Assembly (NCBI RefSeq): GCF_943734655.1
Contig: NC_071355.1
Span: 32,679,964-32,743,963, forward strand
Length of the DNA: 64,000 nt
Reading direction: 5' to 3'
Source: Sabethes cyaneus
Lineage: Eukaryota > Arthropoda > Insecta > Diptera > Culicidae
Position 1 is the first letter of the stretch. Each line of letters begins with the position of its first letter. The translations under genes and the position numbers were made by a program. The notes beneath the pieces were generated by a model, which saw only the letters and a list, made by a program, of their open reading frames with translations, did no database searches and was not told the DNA's origin. Shown here piece after piece: positions 1-10,650 of this stretch.

Positions 1-318
1 ATTCGTTAAAACGGTTAAAACATAAAACGGTTGCTGGAGTTATTGGCTAGTTAATTCTTAAGAAAAATTAGATTGAAATGCATTTAGGCCGCCATGATAA
101 GCAGAAGAGAGGAGACGCAAAAAGAATCACTCATTTCCACGTTGCACCTTTTGACATGTAGGTCGAGATTTAGTGTTCGTAATTAATGGAATTTATTTAA
201 TAAAAAGAGGAGAAGACCATTTGTTTGCCGAGAAATACTCCTGTTGAAGGTTAATATTTGGAATAATATGTAATCTGATATTTATTATTTAATTTAATAT
301 TTATAATAGTTAATAGAT
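1..318. other. AT-rich intergenic sequence
   Basis: No coding pattern, repeat or RNA gene is recognised here. The stretch is AT-rich and runs into the left arm of the inverted repeat at 319. Confidence 0.5.
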
Positions 319-413
319 AATAGATAAACGAAGACAAACAAACATAACAAATAGAAGCAGATCCTATAAATCTGCTTCTATTTGTTATGTTTGTTTGTCT
401 TCGTTTATCTATT
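319..413. repeat. 44-bp perfect inverted repeat (hairpin)
   Basis: Positions 319-362 are the exact reverse complement of 370-413, separated by a 7-base spacer (363-369, cctataa). A transcript from either strand would fold into a 44-bp uninterrupted duplex. Perfect pairing over this length implies a recent origin or active conversion between the arms. It may be a small foldback element or a hairpin RNA source. There is no coding potential. Confidence 0.9.
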
Positions 414-531
414 TCGAACCAGGGATGGTTTGATCACTTTGACTAAATTTTGATTCAAATGACAGTACCGTCTCAGTCGAGCAAAATTTGACAAAGTTAT
501 GTGTGGGATATTTGTAGAACTAGCTATTTTA

Positions 532-1056
532 TGCCTAATTCAACGCACATGTTCTTATTTCTGCGCAAGTTTGTTCCTAATTCTACGCACCAAAAAAGTA
601 AAACAATAAATACTTATGTTGTTTCTGCCTTTAAACGCTGAAAGTACACCAAAGAGCCGACATGAGCCATTACCACAACTAAATCCATAATCCGGCCTTC
701 TTGTGTGGTGGCACAAGAATTTTAGTTGATTCATTTTAAATATTTTCCACTCGAGAACGTGAAGTACGAATTGATTCGGGTTTTTATGGTTCCATGGATT
801 GGCACTCGTAGGTTTTAACCCCCAGAACGCTGGCCAGGATTCCATTCAATGCAAGTTAAAGGTTCTACTTGAACGCTCAAGCCTCTATGTTTCGGCCATT
901 GGGGTGAGATTGCATATTCTTTCTCGTTTTCTTTCCAGGATAATGAAAACTGAATTGCATTTTTCTAAGAAAAGCACTGCATGTAATCACTCTTTCTGTT
1001 TAAAAAATGACTGAAACTGTTTAACAGAATTAGAAACTGCGCAGAATTAGGAACGG
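532..1056. mobile_element. Candidate MITE with inverted CCTAATTCTRCGCA ends
   Basis: The motif gttcctaattctacgca at 573 is matched in inverted orientation at 1039-1054 (reverse complement gttcctaattctgcgca). Related copies of the motif lie at 532-546 and 556-567. Repeated subterminal motifs in opposite orientation about 0.5 kb apart suggest a small non-autonomous DNA transposon. No transposase reading frame or clear target duplication was seen, so the ends are approximate. Confidence 0.4.
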
Positions 1057-4000
1057 TCACGGTATCTATAGTTTTGCTGAATAAATTTTTACTGTATCTT
1101 TTGTATTTACGGTGTTACAATGCTGCTGCTAGCTCATTAGTAGTTCAGTGAACGTTCACGTGTCATTTGTATTAGCGGGGGTTCACGGTAGTAGCCTAAG
1201 CGAACCTGTATTTGTTTAGTAACGGTGAGCTGGAATCAACAATATGATAATTTCTATTCAATAACAGCTCATTTGTTACTTTTTCCATAATCGAATTTGC
1301 CACTGAAATATGCGAAAATATTACGGATTGATGTAATTTGAATTTACGCGAAACGTGTCCTTCGCGTAACGAGCGACTGTGACTGTACTATTTATACTTG
1401 TTTACGCCCATTGTAAGAATCTATATTATATTATATTTTTCAGTCCACGAAAGTAAATTCAAACGATATTTGTTGTACGTATATCCGACGTTTCGGCCGT
1501 TGATTTCGGTCCATTTCAAAGGAAACCCAGCTAATATTTGCTTTATTGACAACATGTTACTTACAAAATAAGTTCGACGTGAATATGACTTTATGTGTTG
1601 ACAGTGTTCCTATGACGTTTTGCCCAGTTTGTCTGAGAGAAATTAGATGAGAAATCTTTGATAAGTTTGGCACGTAGGCGATAAGGGACTCACTCACGTA
1701 CTTCTTGGGACGTTTACAAATCATTTCCGTTGTGTCAATATACTTTGTACTATAACTAATAGAACGTTTTTTGAATAATGTCGCTTACTTACAGACGAAA
1801 AACATTCGCGTGTAACGTTCTCTGCGACATATTTGCTTGGTCTTGCCATAAATTGCATCATACAAATAGTTTTTAAGACATTCATTCGTGCAAAGCAGCT
1901 GACCTGGAGTCGTTTTTTAAATCAAGGGAAGTTATTGTCTTCTAGCTTTATCTAAATGAGGTGGACAAATCCCATCTCATCTCTAACTAGAACAGAAGGG
2001 CTTTCTCCCTGCTGCATCATTTGCTCCTGGTCCACAGACAATACAGAAGCTCAACTGTCCAGCACCAAAGAAGCACATTCCAAACCGGAAGCCCATCAGG
2101 CAGTAAACGAAACAGCCCTTATTTTGCCGTTTGCGAGTCGGCACGGCAATCGGAACCTTTCGCATCGCGCACCGATCACGACCGTACGGCGTGTGTGAGT
2201 GTGTCTTTCCCCTCGGCTTACTCTCGCGCGCGTCCTCTTGACTTGACGGAATGACCCACTCCGTCAAAGTGTTTTGCAAAAAATGTCAATTTCCACCATG
2301 ATTGACATATCAAGTTCGAGCGGAGCCGTATAAATAACATACCGTGCCTCTTGTTGGGTCGGTAGACAAACAGGCGAAAAACGAAGCAAAAAAAAGCCGA
2401 GGCACCCAAGAGAAAGAAAGTGCAAACTGCACCGCTTCTACCGCCGGCCGCCACCAGCGGCCGGTCGGTGCCAGGAGGAGGTGCGGGGCAAAATGGCACT
2501 CGCGGTAATCAGTGAAAACGGTAAAAAAATGAACGACAAATGCCGTTGCCAATGAGGCTAGGTTACTCTAATGTCAAGAAGCTTGGCCATCAGCATCGTC
2601 GGTCGGCAGTGTAGTAATGCATCAAAAGCTACATATATAGAGTGCCTGATGGGCTGGCTGGCTTAGGGTCGAGCTAATCTAAAACAGTGCCTGCCGTGGG
2701 TCGCGATCGATTGATGGATGGCTTCTCCACGTCGGAACAAGGGATGCCGGAGAGCGCATATGTCGCTTTTACTGCCGCTTTAATTGCACAAACAAACGAT
2801 CGTGTATTATAGCAACAAGCAGGCGGCTAATCGCTGATATTGCGCTAAAAAAGATGAATGTGTTGTTGTGTTTTGTACAAACAGAGCTGTCAAATTGAAA
2901 GTTTATCAGCACAGTGCACGGCAAAACAAGTCAACGGAGCAGTTTACGATGCTTGTTGTATTAGTTGTCAATCGGTCCCCGGATCTTGTTTAACGCCGAC
3001 GACGTCCCTGCGTCCTTCCTTCCACTATCGCGCACCGCTTGTCGAGAGAGTGACATATTTGTTTCAGCGGCGTTTTATTCATATACAGATTTTTTTTTTG
3101 CTGGACTGCACCGCGATAACCGCTGACGCCTCTTTTCAGCTAAAGGGCATCTCTTCAGAAACGACTTATCATGTCCGATTCGTTCCGACTGAATGGAAAA
3201 ATAAAAATTAAATTAGGTTCAGCGATTACCACGCGTCCGAACGCTCGCCAAACCGGCCAACTGGTGACAGTTCTGCAGCGCTGCCCCGTCGCATCGTGCT
3301 GGACCGGACCGGACCGAGACACTGTGCGCTGCGGGGTCAACGAGACGGTTATCGCGCGAGTGAGTGTTCGCGAGCACAAGAGCTCGACGACAGGCCGAAC
3401 AAAGCGGCTGTTTGTTTCGCGGCACTTCGATTTGCCGCAATATCGCCGCTGCCGATCTAGATCAAGAGAGCTGACGCGCACGAAGTGCCGGAAATCAATC
3501 AAAGCAAGCAGCACGCCGAGTGGACAGCGCCCTGCTTCAGCTCAACAGCCACAGGGCTAATGTGCGATCTCAATGACACTTGAGCCAGATACGATCAGCG
3601 CGTCGGGGTACCGCGTCAATCAATATTGTCATTGTCCACCCATATCGGAGGTTGTGCCATAATTAAAGAGCACCAGCAATCATTCGCCACACTCGCCACG
3701 ACCTTGCCGTTGCTACCAATTAGCGTGCGTTCCTTTCGCGAACCGAGCAACTGGCCAAACTTCCAGCGTGACGCTGGAGCGCGCTAGGAGGACGCGAATA
3801 TGACACTCGAAAATGGAAAAATTGAATTACACCTCTAAACTCAAGTGACAGCGCCGCCACGGTGTGCGGGCGAACGAGCAAGCGAGCGATCGTCATTTGA
3901 CAGTGTACTTTGACAGTTCAAGCGTACGTTCGCGTGTGCTGCCGTGCCGTGTTTGGATCAAATCCCACACTTGAGTCTGTGGTAAACTAAACGGATGAAC

Positions 4001-7000
4001 GGGTTCAAGTGCCACCCGCCCGCCACGGAGAGTCACGACATCTTCCCGACTTCGGAGCGCGGACTTACCTTTTACATCAGGTCATGTATGTGACGCACAC
4101 GGGGTACCGAGCACCGAGAGCCTCGAAACTCGTGAGATGATGTGACAGGAATATCCATTGCCCACAATAGGGCAGCAGCAGCAGCAGCAACGGCAGTGCG
4201 AGGAAAAAAATGATGTAATGTTGTTTTGATTTGTCACCAAATGTGTGTCTCATTGTGTTTATTTATTCGTCGCCGTTCTCGACGATTTTGTCAGGCCAGA
4301 ATCGAGGAGGTACAGTCAGTGCGACAACCGCATGCATTCCGACTGATTTGTTATTGTTATTACTGCTGATTTGTTATTGTTAGGGGGTTTCTCTGCTTTT
4401 CGTCGTCTTCGTCTGTCACTGCTCTGATAGTTGCTCGTTGTTGCGTTGCCAGGGAGACGTATTCTGTCAAGTCCGGGTTCGGGAAGAAAATGTGTAATGT
4501 CATTTAGGTCGTTTACTTACGTTTGATGAAACGATGATTCGTCGAGGTGTATTAAATGGTTCGGTTGTTCTTCGCCCGTGGAACGGGTTTGGCAATCGTC
4601 CTCATCGTCGTCGTCATGTTAGAAACGCCTGCACTACTGAACCCAGCAAACGACGAAGTAATTTTTCCTATGTCATCCAGCTTCCATCTGTTTCTGGGAA
4701 TCGATTCCCAAAACGACATCGATCGACACATTGAGAATGGGACACAAAATATGACTTGTCATTGTACGACCAAACGGAGCGCGATGACATTTAATGAAAT
4801 ATCAACCATCATTAGAAACGTGTTCAAGTGTTTCCCACCACAGCTTCGCTGCAGTGACCTGTCTGCCTGCGTCGTCGTCGTCGTCGTCAGAAAAGATCGA
4901 AGATTCAGCGCAGACCTCCGCCGAAGTTTTACGACAAAAAAACGCGCTTGATCCGAAAATCTGTCGCTCAGATCTGTTTCTTTGTAGGCTACCTTGCTGA
5001 TGCTGCTGTTGTTATTGTTTCTTTTTACGATCACGCCGCGCCGTCTTCGTGCCGCATTTGGGTAAACTGTGAAATAAAATTAAGCGAAACTACCGTGTTT
5101 TCGGTGGGTAGTGCCTTTTCCTGCACGCTCACACACCACAGACTGGGTGTCAGATGACACTCGCCGCGGTAGCGAGACGACCTTGAAGCCAACCGGGCTT
5201 CCGTCACCGTGCGTCGCAGCCGTAATTAAGACGGAGAGCAGTGTCTCACCGCCCGGTCCGCCATTAAATTGACATAAAACAACGAACAATTTGTTGATCG
5301 CCTTTTTTTTCGGTGCAATCTCGATCGGTATCTAATTTCTGCGATTTCCGATTGTGACAAGTTCTGGAGATGAACTGCGTCACCTTCTTCTCTACCTGTG
5401 GAAGTGACAGGATGAAAGTGAAGCTTATTAATATTTTACCGAACAACTCCTTGCAGTCGATCGAACGTTATCCTCGAGCTCGAGCTCGAGCTCGACCCCA
5501 TCATCTCCGTTCGGTACTCTCCACTAACCTTTGTTTGCTTCCTTAGCACAGCGTTGCACGGACATTCTCCGAGGGGGGAGAGAGCCAGAATGACGACCCG
5601 AAAAGCTGAGAATGTCGTTTTATTTTTAAGCCTTTTATGACAGTTCCTCCATTGTACGAACAGGAAAAAACAGACGATTCATCATGAGAGCCCGTCGTCG
5701 TCGTCGTCTTCGACGCTTCGGACGAGTCTGCACGGCCGTTGAAGATTCTCGCGGGATTGGTGACCAATCATAAAAGGACGGCACGACGAAGGAAGAAAAA
5801 TAAATGATTATAACAAAACGTCGGAATTTTTAATTTATAACACACACCTCCGGGCCGGTCAGCCACCGCCGTTTGGCCACCGGGCACTCGGTGGCGGATG
5901 TGTGACACTCACTCGCTCGGTGTACCGAAATGAGCGCAGCGCAAGTTCCCAGCGGCTTCTGGGTCTCCGGCATGGTTCGGTAGAATAAAGAACAATGCTT
6001 AATTCCTGTGTGACTTGTTCTGGAAGCCTTCTTCGACCGCTGCTGGTGCTGCTGCTGCCGTTGAGACCATAAAAAGTGATTTTTATTCCTTTATGGCTGT
6101 GCGCTCTTTCCCGTGCGACAATCCGATCCTCCAAAGAGACAAAGTTGCGTGACAAAAAAAAAGCTGAGCTGACGAACTGACGAAAAAAAAGCCTGTGTGC
6201 AAAGAAAGTGGCCAGCCGGCCAGAATCGGCAATCATCTAAATTGGCTACGACAATATAACTTTTCTCGCTCTGCCGCCCCGGTCAAGGGGCGATTCACCG
6301 AGACAGAGGAATCAAGAATTGAAAAAAAAAAACGAAATCATCATCAATTTATTACACATAATAAGCAAGTTTTATTTTATTATTTTTGGTGAAATCCGAG
6401 TACGTTCTTTCGGTGGAAGGAAGTGAGAGTTCCCGGAGTACTCTCAAGTGTCTTCGGGCGCCATTTTTTCCCCGGTAAAATGGCGACTTGCAGCAGTGAC
6501 GCCACCGAAAGACAACAACCGCTCGCGCAGCGCAGCTTATCGCCGTTTGATCTCTTAGGTCCGAGAATTGACAAGTTTAACAATTAATCCTCTGTGTGGG
6601 AACGTGTTTCGTTTTCCTCTGCGCCTCGGGGTGGGGATTGTCACGCTCCATGTTCGGCCATGTTCGCGAGCACGACCCGTGGAAGAACCCGAAAAATCAA
6701 GCTAGAAGAAACACCGTCGTCAGGCGAAAAAAGACACACGAAAACGTCTCGAGCGTCTCTTGATTAGTTGTCCGGTTACGGCCATTAGACAATTTATCAA
6801 ATAATTAAGAGTGGGCCATCGAGAAGGTTCTGAACACGGCACCGTCGCGGTGACGATGGTCACGACATGGAACGATCTAGGAGCGGGAACAAAACGAGTG
6901 AAACATCATCGCGCCTAGTCCGTGGAACCGAAATACCTCCGTTCGATTAGAGATCCGTCTAATATTTTGACAATGCCAAGGCTAAGAGCCAGCTCAGTGA

Positions 7001-7794
7001 CACCAGAAAGTGCTCAATCTTCCGCATTTTCTTAGCTTGGCTCCGTGCAGTCCCACACTGCGTGCTGTGATGGCAGTGGACCGCACCGACACCGTGACTA
7101 ACACTGATTGGCGACAAGATCTTCCTAGATCACCACCGCCCGTCACAAGTGTGCGGTTTATTAAATTAACTCCATAATGGTACGCTTCATCAATCTCGTA
7201 TTAATCAACCGTCAGGCCACAGACGGGCCGGTTTACCAGTCTACCATGCCCAAATCGCACCGAACGAACGACATCGACGGCCGAAGATCGAGATGTGTGG
7301 ACTGTGGAGAAAGAAAGGCAATGGAAAATGCCAACACAAAGGCTACCCAGAAGGAAAATTGCGCTCGCTTCCCAACCAACACGCCAAATTGAATTTCCTC
7401 AATTGATTTTAATAGCGCTAGCCACTGCAACTGGTTCGAGCGACACGGTCGCATTTTAATCATTTCATGACTTAATCAACCGGGACGAATGGGAAAATGA
7501 CGCTGTCAAAGTGACACAACGATCATCGGTTGGCGCGCGCGGTTTCTTTCTAACACTAACTATTTGTTGTCGGACTATTGCACCGACTTGACGTTCGCAT
7601 AAATATCCTATTAATTATATTTTTTCCTTCACTTCGGCCGGCTGCTTCGTCCTGCCACCTTCTGGGGCTGGATTGCCGGTCGGACATTGTTTGATTACAC
7701 CTCTGAAAGCGGCTCATTTGTCATAAAACAGAACCGGCTCGTAACTCATTTTTTCCTTCTTCTCGCGTTCGTTCGGCGAAACAGCCGCCTTCAC
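1057..7794. other. Non-coding sequence, probable disco upstream regulatory DNA
   Basis: No recognisable gene. The many short ORFs have no protein-family character and overlap in several frames. The stretch is moderately GC-rich with GTC/GAC triplet runs (4870-4890 and 5697-5712), a CAG run (4170-4187) and repeated TGACA/TGTCA words. Its lack of transposons, compared with the right half of the window, fits conserved regulatory or intronic DNA of the developmental gene downstream. That is inference. Confidence 0.45.
5474..5495. repeat. 22-bp perfect palindrome of alternating CTCGAG/GAGCTC
   Basis: Tandem TCGAGC units form a self-complementary 22-bp block. Each CTCGAG is itself a palindromic E-box-like hexamer. 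It could be a binding cluster or simply an expanded microsatellite. Confidence 0.6.
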
Positions 7795-7867
7795 CTGCGC
7801 AGCCTGCCCGGAATCGGATTAAGTCAACACCCGATTGGAATCGCTTAGTCCGTTTGGGATCGCGGGG
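7795..7867 (-). other. Candidate spliced exon (minus strand)
   Basis: Read on the minus strand, a pyrimidine tract ending TTCTTTTGCAG precedes position 7867, and the segment ends at 7795 with GCGCAG followed by a GTGAAG donor. The 73-bp segment is open in only one frame (24 codons plus one base, beginning PRDPKRTKRFQSGVD). The protein is not recognised. The evidence is splice-site quality plus an open frame, which can occur by chance in 26 kb of non-coding DNA. It could also be a lncRNA exon. Confidence 0.2.
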
Positions 7868-10042
7868 CTGCAAAAGAAGGGGGACAGTTTTTTTTTCTGT
7901 GATCAGGTGATTTATTCCAGGCACATTGTTCTTCCGAGAACCAATAAAAATTGGTGGCGGCCGCCGGACCAGCTCAGTTGGTGAAACCGAAAGTCATCAG
8001 TCGACCGAACGGACGGACATGCATCCGATCCGATGGCGACACCGATAGTGCTCCCGACTCCCGAGAGTTGAACCATAAAAATGCACGAAATTGATCGAGT
8101 TTTACTGTCCGTTCGGCTGTCGGCTGCAGTCAGTCAGATCGTGTGCAGCTTGATTTTTTTTGCGAAGGAGGTTCCTTTTCTGCTCTGGAGGACCGCTGGG
8201 AAATCTGGCCAGGGTTAATTGCAAGGGTCTGTTGGTTGGCGGACTTGATTAGTATTCTCCGGAATGCTCGTTAAATGGAGTCGTCCGCCGGTTGACGCTT
8301 TCGAACAACTGTCGAGAGCGCTCGCTTGGCATTGCAAGTGCCTTGGCCGGTGCATTTAGTGCTTTACAGATATTGCAAAGTATGTTTTACGGTCAGAATA
8401 AAATACATTTCGGTCGTGTGAAGCCTTCAAAAGGCCATCGATACTCGCACAGGAACGCAAAAGGATCGCCGAATGGCAATGCATACCAGCAAAGTTGTTA
8501 AGCTGAAAAAAATATTCATCATTCATTTTTCCACCAAATTTCCACTTCACTGTCACTCGCCTTTTCCGATTGGCCTGAACTAGCATTCGTAGGATTATTC
8601 TCTACCGCAAACATTGTTACTACGAATGATTCGTATTTGATACGAGAACATATTCGTAGCACATTGTGCACCACAACGCATTTTAGGCATGATTATTGTC
8701 TGGCATCGTTATCGACGCGGTCGGTTCTGCCAGGAATCACTTTTCAGATCCTCGCTTGTAGAACATTTGGAACCCCTTCTACAATATGTGGTAATTTACT
8801 GAGAATAACAATTAGTTTGACTAACCACGTCCCTGAACTCACCGCTTAAATCGCGCCAAACCAAAAAACCAGAGGGAAACATTAGTTTGCAAACTGTTCA
8901 AAGCCTTCTTACCACTCCTAAAGTGTCCGGATAGTAGCAACTGGCTCCAGCTCCAGCGCACGTCATGCGCAATAGATCGCACCGGCGGTGACGCCAGTAA
9001 GCCCGCAAATAATTCACGCATTTTTCGCAGAATCATCCAACCACACAGACCTGACCAATCATCAATGGCTGATGCCATCGAAAAACAACAGATGTTTCGA
9101 TCGATCGGGATGATGATGCGGTCAATCTACTGCCACGGCGGCGGCGATGATGGAGCGGGTTGACGATCTGTAAAAATAGAAGGCAACGAAGAAAAAAAAC
9201 ACGACGACGACGACGGTGAGAAACGGTACAGAAGCAGCAGAAAAAAGCAGCAAATTGATCCCCAAACAGTCGATCGCTAATGACAAATGATTGATTTGTC
9301 CCTCGGTCGAACGGACTGCCGATTCTGGCCACACACACGCACGCTAGGTTGGGCCAGAGTTCGTCGGTGCGCGCTCGCTCGCTCGCTCGCTGGTGATGAG
9401 TATCATTCGGCAACCGCAAGTGAAGCAATGACTATTTAAATTAATTAGGCTTCACATTTGGCAAAGTACACCGCTTCGGGTTGCCATAGCGATCGCACTC
9501 TCAGCTAATGTCACGCTCGGGTCGAAAATTACCGGCCATCAAATTTGACCGCGATCTCATTTTTTTTTCGGTTGCCAGCCTGTCTACGGCCGCACGCTGC
9601 CACTGTCAAATGTCACTGCCATTTGGAAGGATGGTAATCGAGTTTAATTAGCGAACCGTTTGAAATCCCCTCACCCCATCAGCTCGCAATCCACACACAG
9701 TTCAACGCATCTTTCGCGCGATGCTGCCATTATTAGCCCCCTCGACCGACCGATCGACCTTTTACGGCACGAGTTTATTTCAGTGTGGAAAAGTTCGTAA
9801 ATTTGATGGACTTTTGGATGCGCCAGAAACGCTGGAAAAAACATTAACAGTTATGGCCGACAATAGCTCACCGAAAGTTGCACGGATTGCAATTAGAAGG
9901 CGCGCACTAGGCAACAACAGTAACAAAAAAAAGAGCTATGGCGGTAAATGATAGATTTTTATAAATGATCGTAAATTACGGACGCGGCTCGTGCGCTGTG
10001 CTGACACTCGAACGACGGCGAAGAAGCGTCCATTTTACTTAC
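7868..10042. other. Non-coding sequence, nothing recognised
   Basis: No gene, RNA or mobile element was recognised. It holds a GCTC tetranucleotide run near 9370-9391 and a GAC triplet run near 9200-9216. Overlapping short ORFs on both strands have no family signature. Confidence 0.4.
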
Positions 10043-10195
10043 CGACATGAGCCCCGATCGAGTCCATCCGTACGTTTTTCCAACACCGTTTTTGTGGCCA
10101 CTAATCGCGTACCCGGCACCGATTGACTGGCAATCTCTGTCCAGCCCAGCCAGCGACTTCCAGCGGATCGCTTCATCGGCGGGTGCTTCAGCTCT
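10043..10195 (-). other. Candidate internal exon; one frame resembles the N-terminus of PIR/DUSP11-type RNA phosphatase
   Basis: On the minus strand a good acceptor (pyrimidine-rich, ending TTGCTTTCAG) precedes 10195, and a consensus donor (GTCG followed by GTAAGTAAA) follows 10043. The segment is 153 bp. Two frames are open. The frame that joins the candidate exon at 10628-10650 contains RWLGWTEIASQ followed by VPGTRLVATKTVLEK. This resembles the conserved RW..Y..IG..PGTRFIAFK segment at the start of PIR-1/DUSP11 RNA 5'-triphosphatase-like phosphatases, judged from memory of the family. The catalytic HCxxGxxR exon was not found to the left in this window. The gene would therefore continue past the edge, be a fragment, or the resemblance is chance. 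Confidence 0.3.
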
Positions 10196-10627
10196 CTGAA
10201 AGCAAGAAGCAAGGGCAAAATTTATCATTTATCTAATATGTGAAATTAGTTTTTCCCTTTTCCACACACTAACACTCTCGGAATGGGTATCATTTTCAAC
10301 CCAAGCGCACCGGAGCGCGAAAAAAAAATCTCCCTTTGCCGTCCGGCAAGCGGAAAGCGACCACGAACGAACGAAACGAACGCAACCGGTAATCACGACA
10401 TATGGTACTGAAAGCTATGCTTCATCTGTCTCACTCTCTTAGTTCCGACCGAACAGCCACAGACAGCTCCTCATCCTCCGCGTTAAAAACACGGAGAAGA
10501 AGGCACACTTAATCACAACCCATCATAGCAGGCACTGTTTCTTTCTTTGCTAATTGTTAGCAACGATTTAGTATCACTTCCTAAACAAAGCACAAAGAGA
10601 GTGTAAACAAAGCAATTTTCGGCTTAC

Positions 10628-10650
10628 CCATCGCCGCTTGTCACATCCAT
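10628..10650 (-). other. Candidate first coding exon (minus strand)
   Basis: On the minus strand an ATG in acceptable context (CACCAATGG) opens a short frame, MDVTSGD, that runs into the donor GATGG followed by GTAAGCC. Its phase (23 bases) fits the frame of the segment at 10043-10195 that resembles PIR phosphatases, with an intron of about 430 bp. The support is only the splice signal and the phase match. Confidence 0.22.

Noticed and set aside
2329..2336. TATAAATA as a core promoter of the disco-family gene
   Set aside because: No initiator at the right distance and no transcript evidence. TATA-like words are common by chance in this DNA.
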